This document shows positions 43,671 through 53,478 of a DNA stretch of 64,000 nt, one piece after another; the stretch's first letter is position 1, and each line of letters starts with the position of its first letter. The translations under genes and the position numbers were made by a program. Source of the DNA: Isoetes taiwanensis (Eukaryota > Streptophyta > Lycopodiopsida > Isoetales > Isoetaceae); the NCBI GenBank assembly GCA_021234155.1, contig JAJEKV010000002.1, positions 7,517,046 through 7,581,045 on the forward strand, given 5' to 3'. The notes beneath the pieces were generated by a model that was not told where the DNA came from, ran no database searches, and worked only from the letters and a program-made list of their open reading frames with translations.

Positions 43671-46190
43671 TCAAACTAATTCCAAGGGTCAATTTAGAGT
43701 GCAAGTGCCAAAAGGATACCTGCCTTACAGGAATAAGTTCACTTGGAAGCAACCAATAGATGAAGATGCATTGTGAGCTTCTGGAGCCATGAATATAGAC
43801 CTCTGGGCTAAAGGCCAACTGTATCCTTGTGATCCTTTCACTCGAGCCCATCCAAACTTCCACTCTGCATCCGGTCTTATTGAATTTGCTTGTAAGGGAC
43901 AACAAGGGTTATTAGGTTACTGTAATAATTTGGTTAATAATAATACTGATCCACATTTGCGTGCCATGTATAACCACTTGTATGAAATCAATTGCAAAGT
44001 TTTATCAGATGTTAATAAGCTCCAACAGGCGAACTACTTGCTGTCTCAACAATGCCGCAAGCTCAATGAATTGGAGGTAGAAAATAAAAAATTGGTGACG
44101 GAGATGAAATCACTGCAGCAAGGAATGAAGAGGGTTGCGCAAGAAAATGATTCCCTTCACAAGCGAGTCAAACGAATGAAAAGAACTCCACTGGGGATCA
44201 GGGAGAGGGCAAGAAACCTGAAGCCCATAAATATATTAGCCCCTGGGGTGGAGGCTCAAAAAAAGGGGTCATGGCTATTAAAAAGCTTGTTGATCCAAAT
44301 CTTGCAGAAGAAAATAAGAGAAAACCTGCTAATATTGCCCATTTATTAAAGAAATTAGTTACTAAAGATGATGTATTGAGAATGTTAAAGCTTCCTGGTA
44401 GCATTCAACTTAGGAAACCTGTAGTACAGCAACTGCTGCAAGAGTTGGAGAACAGTCAAATCTCAGAATCAGTGCAAGAACTGTGTGACAATGTTGGAAT
44501 AAGTAGGTAAGCTTATATTGCTTTGTTCAGATGCTTGTAGGATGGCCTTAAACAACAAGGCATTACCAAAACTATTCTACTACCAAGGATGACTAGTGTG
44601 AGGACTTGTAGGTCATCGAGAAATAGACAAGTGCAAGAGCTTCTTGGTGATATGTATCAGCTGACCAGCAGTGTCAATTTGGATACATTGTCATCCTATA
44701 CCAAAGGTAAGATTAAGTCGAAGTTTGGTGATACTTTCTGCCTTAATGAAAATAACAATTGCTGGATAGACTTAAATAGAATGCTTCAGCTTTTGGTTCA
44801 ATTTTATGATATGAAGGTAGAAGAGTGCGCTGGCAAACTAAGAATTGTTCTGGATGAAATGGATTTGGTGAAAGGCGAGAAGTACGAGAGGATTTCACTG
44901 AGTCTAATGAACAGAGCTTTGAATACAGGGAATGAAGAGTCAAATCTATATGGTAAGTTTTCCGTCCAGTTTGAAGATCACATTTGGTGGGTTGGTTTAT
45001 TTCAGGTACCAGAGGAAAATCACAGTATACTGAAATGGGTTTTTGATCAAACACCCATCCCCACAATGATTGCCTCTCACGGAATCGGAGAAAAACTTGC
45101 AGTTCCTGGATATGGTGAGTACGAGGTTGAATGGCATCTTGCTGCAGATTTGAAGACAATAAAATGCATGTACAGAATGAAGCATGGTGCTGGTAAGACT
45201 ACTCACGCTTGTCCTTACTGTCTCTATGCGAGAAGAGATTCAGCTGGGTTGGACAAAAGTACATTAGACTATGTCCAGGATGAGCCACCAAATAAAGAAG
45301 AGAAGGACACAACCTTGATGCCAATTCTGCCAATTCCATTAAAAAGAGTATACATATGCACCCTTCATGCTTTCTTGAGAATCATAGACAAGATGGTTTA
45401 CATGAGTATCCTGTTTGCTTGGAATAAATCACCCCAAAGCTCTAGGAAAGCTGCCATGCATGAAGTTGAAAAGGTGCTATCTAATGTGGGACTTCATGGT
45501 GGGCACTACAAAATACTTCAAGATCCAAAAGTATCCGGCAAGGTTCCCCTGAAACCCAGTATGGGTGGTCCAAAGGCTAAGAGGTTTTTGCCTCCCGCGA
45601 AAGAGAACTTATCTGGTGTTTAGGAAGCTTACGAGGATCTTATTACAGCTGAGGATGATCGAAATGATCATGGTATATCACGCCTGAAGAAAATCAAGGC
45701 ATGGCAGGATTTCTCTGTACTAGTGAAGGAAATGCAGAAAAAGGTAGTGCAGGAAAATGATGTTGCCAAATTCCAGGAGGCCGTCACAAACTTCACTAAG
45801 TCTTTCCTGGCGGCATGGGGTGAGGCCAATTTGACTCACTATGTCCATATTCTATTTGCACATGGCGTGTGGTTTGTCAGGGAATATGGAAGCCTGGGAA
45901 TTTGGAATACACAGGGAATGGAGAAGTCCCATAAGCAAGCAAAGAATGCATTCTTCCATTTCACTCAACACAGAGGTTCAGTTGGGAATTCCTTACAGCA
46001 GTGTGTCAATGGTTTTACAGAAGGATCGTGTCCAAATGGGTCAAGAAATCACGGAACCAGATTGAGTCAACACTTGCTAAGTTGTTTAGACAAAAAACCC
46101 AGCGGGAAAAAAAGAAGGAAGTTTGGTATAAGTCCGCAGCTATTGAGTGATCAAGGGAGTGGAGATCAATGAGATGTAGGCAAGTCAAAG
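43671..46190 (+). pseudogene. DDE/RNase H-type transposase-like gene of element C (RAG1/Transib-like features)
   Basis: An acceptor TTCTATTTCAG opens the exon (GQFRVQVPKGYLPYRNKFTW). Next come a coiled-coil region (KLVTEMKSLQQGMKRVAQEN), then AHLLKKLVTKDDVLRMLKLP. The 44589-45623 frame holds a candidate first acidic site (LRIVLDEMDLVKGEKYERIS), KHGAGKTTHACPYCLYARRD (zinc CxxC) and YICTLHAFLRIIDKM. After a stop at 45621 the same frame gives HYVHILFAHGVWFVREYGSL and GIWNTQGMEKSHKQAKNAFF. The CxxC, the LH motif and the final G-S-x-G-x-W-x-x-x-G-x-E block follow the order seen in RAG1 and Transib transposases. The second Asp in LHCD is not conserved, so the affiliation is tentative. A frameshift near 46010 alters the C-terminus. 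Confidence 0.45.
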
Positions 46191-46308
46191 GTTATGTCTG
46201 TATTGAGAGCTCTTGATAATGTCTCTACTGTAAAAAAGGTGGTTTATTTATCAGTTCGATAGTGGTCACTGTGTGAAATGCTATATTGTAAGTAAACTGG
46301 ATGCATGT

Positions 46309-46564
46309 ATTGCGCACCGTGGCCACGGTGCGAAATATGGGCCTGTAACTAAACTGAATCCACGTATTTCGCACCGTAGCCACGGTGCGAAATAGGCCCT
46401 TCAATAATTTGTAACTGAGGCGATTTCGCACCGTGGCTACGGTGCGAAATATGGGCCTGTAACTAAACTGGATCCACGCATTTCGAACTGTAGCCACGGT
46501 GCGAAATAGGTCCTTCAATAATTTGTAACTGAGGCGATTTCGCACCGTGGTTACGGTGCCGAAT
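46309..46564. repeat. Element C palindrome array, exact 57-bp period
   Basis: Five 28-bp near-perfect palindromes with half-site ATTTCGCACCGTGG or close start at 46309, 46366, 46423, 46480 and 46537, each 57 bp apart. Two spacers alternate: one with GGGCCTGTAACTAAACTG, the other with CCTTCAATAATTTGTAACTG. The array begins about 120 bp downstream of the transposase-like gene. Confidence 0.95.
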
Positions 46565-46753
46565 ATGACCACAAATAGATCAATCACATGAGAAAATACA
46601 TGGAAAATGGTAGAAGAAATCATTCACTTACACGAAAAGTTAAAAGGAAAATTATTGCCAAGATAATATATGATAATATAAAGAAGTTACTTAATTACAC
46701 GGAAATCACATGCTTATACCTAATTTCTATGAAAATCATAGGTTTATATCAGT

Positions 46754-46969
46754 TTATACACAGCGGTCGATAATGAAGTTGATCAGCTGCCTTGCAAGCT
46801 CTGTGGTTGGACCGTGATGCCACCGATGCTCCCAAAAGTTGCTAACAAATTCATCAAAAGTGCACGTATTTATTCTGCCGCATGCTTGCAGGTATTCCGG
46901 ATCAGCCCAGCGAGGATGTTCTTGCAAAGTTACCATTTGCAAGAAACTAGTGGAGCAGACAATGAACAA
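46754..46969 (-). CDS. Small conserved ORF 'LINFI' of element C, function unknown
   Basis: The minus-strand frame contains HPRWADPEYLQACGRINTC, FDEFVSNFWEHRWHHGPTTE and LARQLINFIIDRC. It is uninterrupted here, while the element B counterpart (39790-39972) has a frameshift. The upstream start is not certain. Its conserved pairing with the divergent SYND ORF suggests the two belong to one module. No domain is recognised. Confidence 0.5.
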   Translation of the reverse strand: MFIVCSTSFLQMVTLQEHPRWADPEYLQACGRINTCTFDEFVSNFWEHRWHHGPTTELARQLINFIIDRCV

Positions 46970-47214
46970 AAAAAGCTACTGAATAAGGAGCAAACAGGGA
47001 GGCAAGGAGCAACAAGAAGCGGACAGGGAGGCAAGGAGCAAACAAGAAGCAGACAAGAGGGGGAAAGAGGCAAAGACAATGAAGGCATAGATGGCTATTT
47101 AAAGAGAAACTAGGTATATATACTATATATGTACATTATGCTCGTATATATAACTAATAATGCTGCTACAGTGCATGTCAATAATTTTGTTCGATATAAG
47201 TACAACTCTATTCA

Positions 47215-47583
47215 ATGCAGAACAACTCCATTCAATGCAGAAGGTATCCATTTGCTATGTCTCGATCTGGTTCTTCTTATTACAGGGGGTCTACCTTGCC
47301 TCCTCGTCCCCAAGATATAGACTCCATTACTTGCACTATGACATTTAATGATCTTGTTAGATGCAAGCAGAGGGGTATCCCCCTTGCTCCCTGGCTGGAA
47401 GGAGTAACAGAGGGTCGAAATCGTTCTTCCTCCGGGTTTTATCATGTTGTTATCCACCTTGATTGGGTTCCAGAGCGTCGCGTCTATGAGTTAATAGCAT
47501 CACTCAACCACCTGCTCATGATGAGCCCGAGTGTGAATGAACTGCTGCATTCATGTATGCTATGCCTCTTATATGAGTTCTAA
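47215..47583 (+). CDS. Small conserved ORF 'SYND' of element C, function unknown
   Basis: The 122-codon frame contains SRSGSSYYRG, DIDSITCTMTFNDLVRCKQ, RGIPLAPWLEG and FYHVVIHLDWVPERRVYEL. It matches the element B ORF at 39254-38886 in both its central and its C-terminal blocks. It appears intact. The true start may be internal, because the first residues overlap a short duplication (ACAACTC(T/C)ATTCAATGCAGA at 47201 and 47221). Confidence 0.55.
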   Translation: MQNNSIQCRRYPFAMSRSGSSYYRGSTLPPRPQDIDSITCTMTFNDLVRCKQRGIPLAPWLEGVTEGRNRSSSGFYHVVIHLDWVPERRVYELIASLNHLLMMSPSVNELLHSCMLCLLYEF

Positions 47584-48124
47584 ATTCTGTTACTAGAATA
47601 TTTCAGACATTCGCTAGTTATAAGTATGTAACCATAAGTGATACATGTGATCCATCTATTTATCGCACATTTTCAATTTGGAAAGCTCTTGGCCATTTTC
47701 GTTACATGTAGATTATAAATTCAGATAAGCATTCTCTTCTGCATGTGCGAAATAGGCACCCCGGCATATTGTTTGATTAAAATGACTGATGTATCAACGG
47801 TGCGAAAGTGGTCCCCACACGTGTGGAGCGAATCTATTATTTCAAGCAGTAGTCCTATGATCTTAAAATTGCCCTCCAAAAATTTGGAACTACTACTTCG
47901 ACCGCGGGGTAAGCGGCCGATTAAATAGACCTTCCCACAGAATATGGAATAGTCATTTTTGTACCGTGGCCACGGTCAACACAATGAATACACAGAAATA
48001 CACAGCCTCAATAAATAGAATAGTAAATAATTACAGAACCTCAACATTTATTAGAAGGAGAAGTAAAATGTAACCATAACGAGAAAAATATTAAAACACT
48101 CATATATTAACAACCAAAAAAGGT
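47584..48124. repeat. Spacer with scattered element C palindrome remnants
   Basis: TGCGAAATAGGCACC (about 47746), CGGTGCGAAAGTGG (about 47799) and GTACCGTGGCCACGGTCAAC (47961 on) are half or whole copies of the element C palindrome outside the regular array. No gene is seen. Confidence 0.6.
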
Positions 48125-48634
48125 TTACAAAAAGGCTCCTAAAGAGAGCCGCCCACGGAAGTATCTAGTTAAGGCATAGTCCACGTCCCGCGATAACGCG
48201 TCCTCTGTGCACACAGCGGCCGGACATTGTCCTCAAAGAGGCTAATTAGATGAGCCTCTGCTTCAAAGTATATCAAGGCCTGCTTGGATTCTATTCACCT
48301 CCTCCTCGCCGCCGGGACGCCAGTGCAGCTCTCTTCCTCCTCTTCTTCCTTGATTCTTTCCTCCTCTCAATGATGGCCTGCATCTCGTACCTGACCATTC
48401 TAGCGAAGGCAAGCTTGGGAATCAGAGGCTGGGTGCGTGCCTGCCAGTACCTAATCTCCCTTAAAGCCTGAGTGCCAGGAGGAGCACCCTTTATCTTCTC
48501 AGGGCCACCATATCTAATACTAGGCTCCATTTCCTTCGGGTTCCGCTTATATCTGTCTCCTTGGCTGCATCTCTCTCAGCTTGTCTCCAACTAGGAACAA
48601 GCTTAGGAGGCTTTAGGGCGGATCTCTTGGGCAT
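48125..48634 (-). pseudogene. Histone H3-like gene resembling centromeric CENH3, in element C
   Basis: From ATG at 48634 the minus strand reads MPKRSALKPPKLVP. Then, in a shifted frame, PPGTQALREIRYWQARTQP and LIPKLAFARMVRYEMQA follow, matching the alphaN-alpha1 region of H3 (GTVALREIRRYQ, LLI..L.F.R.VRE). LIP before the aromatic and the longer following loop (Arg/Lys-rich insert) are more like plant CENH3 than canonical H3. Alpha2 follows in another frame: ESKQALIYFEAEAHLISLFE, DNVRPLCAQRT. Alpha3 is DYALTRYFRGRLSL, ending at 48125. The canonical ARTKQTARKS tail is absent. At least two frameshifts make it non-functional here. The gene is intronless and flanked by element C palindromes and ORFs. 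Confidence 0.72.
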
Positions 48635-48639
48635 GGATT

Positions 48640-49600
48640 TACGCTACGGTAGGAAATGGGCTTCCAAAGTACTGTTCTCTTTAGGCCCGGGCTTCCGTGA
48701 TCAACACGATCCTGGCGATCATCTTTGGTCCTGCTCCTGGCGATCATGTTGGTTTTCTTTCATTTGGCGATCATCTTTGGTCCTGCGATCTTCTTTGTAC
48801 TTCCACTGTCCGGCGCAAAATAGGCACTAGCAGAGTCTGTTCGTGCTCTTGTTCCTCCCCCTCACCAGCGCCAAACATTTGGGAATGTCATTGGCCCCAA
48901 TGTCTTGGGCCGGGGTAACACGGTCGGCGTGCCAGCGGGCACCATGGCCACGGTCAACTGCCACAAAGACTGGCACAGGCGGTGTAGATACCCCCTCCCC
49001 GGTGGTCTCGACATGTAATCCAGCTCAATACGGGAGGCTGGAATGGCCGTTTCTCCACGCTTGGGACATGGATGTCATCGACCCTTGGCCACATGGACGT
49101 ATGACCGGCCGGCTTCCTCTCTCATCTCTCGCTCGGTGGGAAGAGGCGGTGGCGTTGGATCGAGTTGTGTCCCGCGATACCCTATACGATCGTTTGGGCG
49201 GAATATTGTGACCGCACGAGAGGCCTCGTGGAAAACTCCTTCCCCAACAACCTTTAGGAGCTCGGCAAGGGGCCCAGTAGGAAACACACCGGGTTTTGGA
49301 AATATTCGTCCACACTATTATTAATGTCCTGGACGACATTTCCAAGCCTTTGCCGAACCCTTCTGGAAGGACAGTCTCATCTACGTCCATCTGTTGGCTT
49401 GTGATGGGAATAACTGTCTCGGCCTCTGTGATGGGAATAGCTGTCTCGGCGCTGACCTCGTCAAGATTCTGGCGCTTTTCAAGCGCCTCATGTTATGGGT
49501 TTTTAGAGCTAGCGCCTTCCATGGACATGAGCGGATTTTAGCAAGGAGAAGAAATTCAAATAAGCAATATTGTCTCTCCCAATCCCATAAACCCCCAGAC
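48640..49600 (-). pseudogene. Broken unrecognised gene of element C
   Basis: Minus-strand frames joined by frameshifts give EAETVIPITSQQMDVDETVL, then DINNSVDEYFQNPVCF, PTGPLAELLKVVGEGVFHEA and RAVTIFRPNDRIGYRGTQLD. Composition and continuity suggest real coding sequence. No family is recognised. It lies just upstream of the H3-like gene on the same strand. An element C palindrome remnant (CCATGGCCACGGTCAACTG) is at about 48942. Confidence 0.35.
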
Positions 49601-49611
49601 TAAAAAATGTT

Positions 49612-49682
49612 CATAGTAGCCACGGTGCGAAATCGGGCAGTCTAAAAACTGCCGACATCCTGTTCTCGCACCGTAGCCATGC
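49612..49682. repeat. Two element C half-palindromes facing each other
   Basis: GTAGCCACGGTGCGAAAT (49616-49633) and TTCTCGCACCGTAGCCAT (49663-49680) are inverted copies around GGGCAGTCTAAAAACTGCC, itself an inverted repeat. Confidence 0.75.
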
Positions 49683-49888
49683 TCCTGATGTACATACATG
49701 GAAATGACTGAATTCACCATTAAAGAAGACCTAACATATACATCTAACAAGGATTTATTGTTGACATTGAATTCTAACAATTAATGAATTTCATAGATGA
49801 ACAATCACACAAAAGCAATTTTGTCATATAAAAACAATTCATGAATTTTATAGAAAAGATATAATATTAATACAAAAGTTTTTCAAGT

Positions 49889-50090
49889 ACATTTCCTTTT
49901 CTTGGCATCAGGGCCTGGAGTACCCGAATAAAATTCTTCTAAGTCCTCTTCCTTTACTCCAGCCCCAATTGCATCTAACAGACACAATATGTCAGGGTCC
50001 TTCTGTGCACAGGACAAGCGCAGTGCTTCTTTGTCCGCTCCACTCAAGCCTACAGCTGCTTTATTTGCAAGGACAGAGTAATGGTGGGTG
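49889..50090 (-). other. Unrecognised ORF fragment at the right side of element C
   Basis: The minus-strand frame reads KAAVGLSGADKEALRLSCAQ, KDPDILCLLDAIGAG, KEEDLEEFYSGTPGPDA and ends KKRKCT. The small acidic C-terminus plus basic end could be a nuclear protein. It is cut on its 5' side by the LINE. Confidence 0.35.
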
Positions 50091-53000
50091 AGAATTGCCA
50101 AAAATATTAAAAATTGGCTCAAAGTCTGGGGCAAGCAAATTTACATTCAAGAAAAGCAGCATCTGATGGATTTGAGAACTCAGCTACAGCAAACACCATT
50201 GGATCAGCAAGAGAATATTAAAATTCAGGTTGAAAAAGAGGAACTCAAAATTGCAAAAGGATGGCAGCTTAAAGCAAAAATTAGGGAACTTAAGGATGAT
50301 GAGAGGAGTAACTCCAAGTATTTCTTCATCAAGGCCAAAGGGAGAATTAAGAGAAATCAGATCTATAGTGTAAAGGTCAATGGCAACCCCATCTCACGAG
50401 GGACAAAGATCTTAAAGCAGTCACTCTTGCGATCATTTTCACGAGAATAATGGGAACCTCTCCCCTTGCTAGGGTAGAGGATATAGACAACTTCATTCAG
50501 ATTCAAAGATCTATTCAAGATGAGTGAGAATGAAAGCATGAAAGCTCCTTTTACCATTGAAGAATTGTGGGCAAGCGGATCAGGTATGGAAAATGGTAAG
50601 ACTCAGGGTCCCCGATGGCCTCCCGGTCGAATTTTTAAAAAAACTTGGAATATTATTGGAAATGATGTTACTAGCGTGTGCAATGAGTTCTTACTTCTAG
50701 GAATCTAGATTGCGAAATTAATACCGACTTTATTTCCTTGATTCCTAAAATAGATGAGCTTTGAAACTTTCACGATTTCAGACCTATATCCCTCACCAAT
50801 GTTATTTACAAAATCATCTCTGCTACCATAGCCTCTAGATGAAGCCTATACGGATCTTACCATATCCAACACCCAAAGTGCTTATCTAAAGGATAGATCC
50901 ATTTTAGATAATGTTGCCACTTTGCTATCATAGGCATGCATTGGGCCAAAGAAACTAAGCGGGACATTGCCTTGCTAAAAGCGGATATTACTAAGGCTTT
51001 TGACTTTGTCGGTGGCATTTCCTCTTCAAATGTTGTCAAAGATGGGGTTCTCGAGGAAGTGATAAGTATTTTTTCAAGCCATTCTTTACAACTCAAGATC
51101 TTACGTCTCGATCAATGGAGAATGCGACCCTTTCTTGAGATAAAAGAGGTGTCAAGCAAGGTGGTCCTCTTGCCCCTTTCTTTTCCTTATAATTATGGAA
51201 GCCTTGAATTGTGCCTTCAAAAGCGGACCGAGGAGAGGAGAATTATGGGACTTAAGCTCCCCTGGAAATCAAGATGTATGTTTCTTCCTTAATGCTCACT
51301 TTGCAGATGACACTTTTCTTTTTGTCACTATGGAAGAGGACTCCATCACAAACACCCAAACTGTTCTCCAAAATTTTTGGTAACTATTCGGGTTGTAAAA
51401 TCAATCCTCTCAAGTCCAAGCTCATTGCAAGAAATCGGGTAAAAGGGAGGCCCGGACTGCTCAAACCCTTAGTTTGTGAGTATCTCTCTCCTATTACTAA
51501 ATCCAAAATCTTGGGTATTCCTTTTGCTTTAAGGACTAATGCTAGTGATCTTTGGGGTGATATTATTGAGAAGTTCCCGCGAAAGGCGATCTTTTTAAGC
51601 AGTAAATATCTATCCAAGAATGGAAGAGCTATCTTAGCCAATTGTCATTTCCTCTTCTCATGTTTACAGGTCTTCTATCCTTTTAGCTCCTAAAAAGGTC
51701 ACCTCTAAGCTCAAGGTATTTTAGGAAGATTTATTGCTAGTGGGGGTAGTAATAGAACACGGATCAGTTTCCATGAAGGAATGTATGAAGAAAAAGGAAG
51801 CATGGTGGTGCGGGAGTTGGATATTGAGAAACAAAGGGCTGCACGGCGACCAAATATATTTCTGAGCTGGCCATGATGAAATAAACCACCCTGTGTCTAA
51901 GCTTATTAACCATTACCTTGCTAAGTGCAAACCCTTTGGGTGGAGAAATGTGAACATGCATCTCCCTGACAGCTTATTCTTTGAGTTCAAGATTCCTAAC
52001 AATATTCCTGGTATCATTAAAAAATGGATCAGAGCTTGGAAAGCAGTCAGCAGGATGTATTCTTGGAAGGAGGGCCTTTCTAGAGATCAAACTATCTTTT
52101 GGAATCCCTCTCTAATCTTAAATAACCCTGACATCTGCTTGGCTATGCATTTTCCTATTCAGTGCAGAAAATGGTCAGATAGAGGCATCACTCACATTTC
52201 TCATCTTTTCAATGATGGGGGTTTTATAGAATTTCAGAACTCAGTTCTGGCAGACATGGGTGAAGATCATGAGAGACTCTACCATGCCATAAGAAGTTGT
52301 CTTATTGAGGGAGAATGGCATAACCAAGAAACCCAATGGCATGTTCATGGTAACTCAGGATATAGGGTTAAAATGCCTCTGATTCACGACAAGAAGCTAC
52401 ACCATCTCTATTCATACCAAATGGGATATTAAGAAGAGATGTATGGTAAATCTAAAATTTATGTGGAACTCTCCCATTAATCCCAAAATCAAGGCCTTTA
52501 TGTGGCAACTTTGGCTTTAGCTACCAATGCAAAAGATATAGATTGAACATGGCTGCTTCTAACTTATGTGAAAGATGTTTATAGGAAGTTGAAGATGAAA
52601 TCCACTTGTTCAAGAATTGTTTATGGTGAGTGGGGGTACTTGAGTCATTTTGTGAGGAATTCCAAATTCCCAACTTTGTCCTCTATCCCTATGGTTGAAA
52701 TCCTCTTTCCTAATGACCCTCATTTGGAGAATATACATACTCCTCCGGAGGATGCGGAAAGCAAGAAACTCAATCATTTTTGACCAAGAGATTATCAGTA
52801 GATTCGCGGTGATCAAGCAAACCAAATATGATATCTCTTGGATAAGAGATTTTCTCAATTCACTAACTATCTTTTTGTTTCTCTCAATTATAGGTAACAT
52901 TCTTATTGGACAAAAGCTGAATTGGAGTCGGATTAATCTTGGAGTAAACTCCATGTGCATTTGGACCAATTTGGAGCCACCCCAATGACCTACCATGGAG

Positions 53001-53426
53001 ATTATTGTCATTGTGATTGTTCGTGCATTCAAAGCTTGGACGCTAGAAGAGCACTCATTTGTGAAGCAGTAGACCACACAGGTAAATGCCAGATATGTAG
53101 CTGCCCGTACTACTCATTCATCTCTGCAACAAAAGGCATGAGTCGAAAAGACAAAAGGAAAGTTGGAGAAGCATCGGACGGATCGCTAATCCGGATGCAC
53201 GAGACGAACTTATCACAAAAAACTATATTCCAGATCATTTCAGTTTTAAGTCTCATATGATACCGAAGTATAACTTAAGTTTTGGTTTTTTCCCTCATTC
53301 TAAAAGTTAGATCAAAGGGTTAATCACTTCCCGGGATAAAAAAGTTGATTTTTTGTACTCATATACATATGTACCTCTATGTATAACTTATTAATACAAA
53401 TACAGCCTTCAATCAAAAAAAAAAAA
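50090..53426 (+). mobile_element. LINE (L1-type non-LTR retrotransposon), 5'-truncated and decayed
   Basis: It begins inside ORF2 (KNWLKVWGKQIYIQEKQHL, then WQLKAKIRELKDDERSNSKYF). RT blocks are recognisable: NGKTQGPRWPPGRIFKKTW, ISLIPKI and FRPISLTNVIYKIIS (about 50740-50810), ALLKADITKAFDFV (about 50965) and the catalytic HFADDTFLFVT (about 51298) followed by SGCKINPLKSKL. The zf-RVT end is seen as WDIKKRCM, PINPKIKAFMWQLWL and NLCERC/EVEDEIHLFKNC (52440-52625). A 14-base A-run with leading TC (53414-53426) is the poly(A) tail. Many stops and frameshifts are present. Confidence 0.88.
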
Positions 53427-53478
53427 GATATTATAAGGGTCATTAATTCTATTGTGAAGATAATGAACTATTGGAGAT
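53427..53478 (+). repeat. Detached left part of the copia 5' LTR
   Basis: The 52 bases match 63444-63495 of the copia 3' LTR with one difference. The next LTR base is found at 58461. The part of the LTR before this (counterpart of 63235-63443) is missing. The LINE poly(A) abuts it. Confidence 0.9.

Noticed and set aside
48125-48634. Functional host histone gene
   Set aside because: At least two frameshifts and an interrupted loop region exclude a working histone, and the N-terminal tail differs from canonical H3.
542-50090. Endogenous giant virus origin of the ParB, methyltransferase and histone-like genes
   Set aside because: No capsid, polymerase, packaging ATPase or other hallmark gene is legible, and the genes have spliceosomal introns. 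Mobile-element origin fits better, though a viral source of single genes is not excluded.
18726-50090. All frameshifts as assembly errors
   Set aside because: The polyamine oxidase in the same window is error-free over ten exons, and many disruptions are substitutions to stops, so most are real. Some single-base homopolymer shifts could still be errors.
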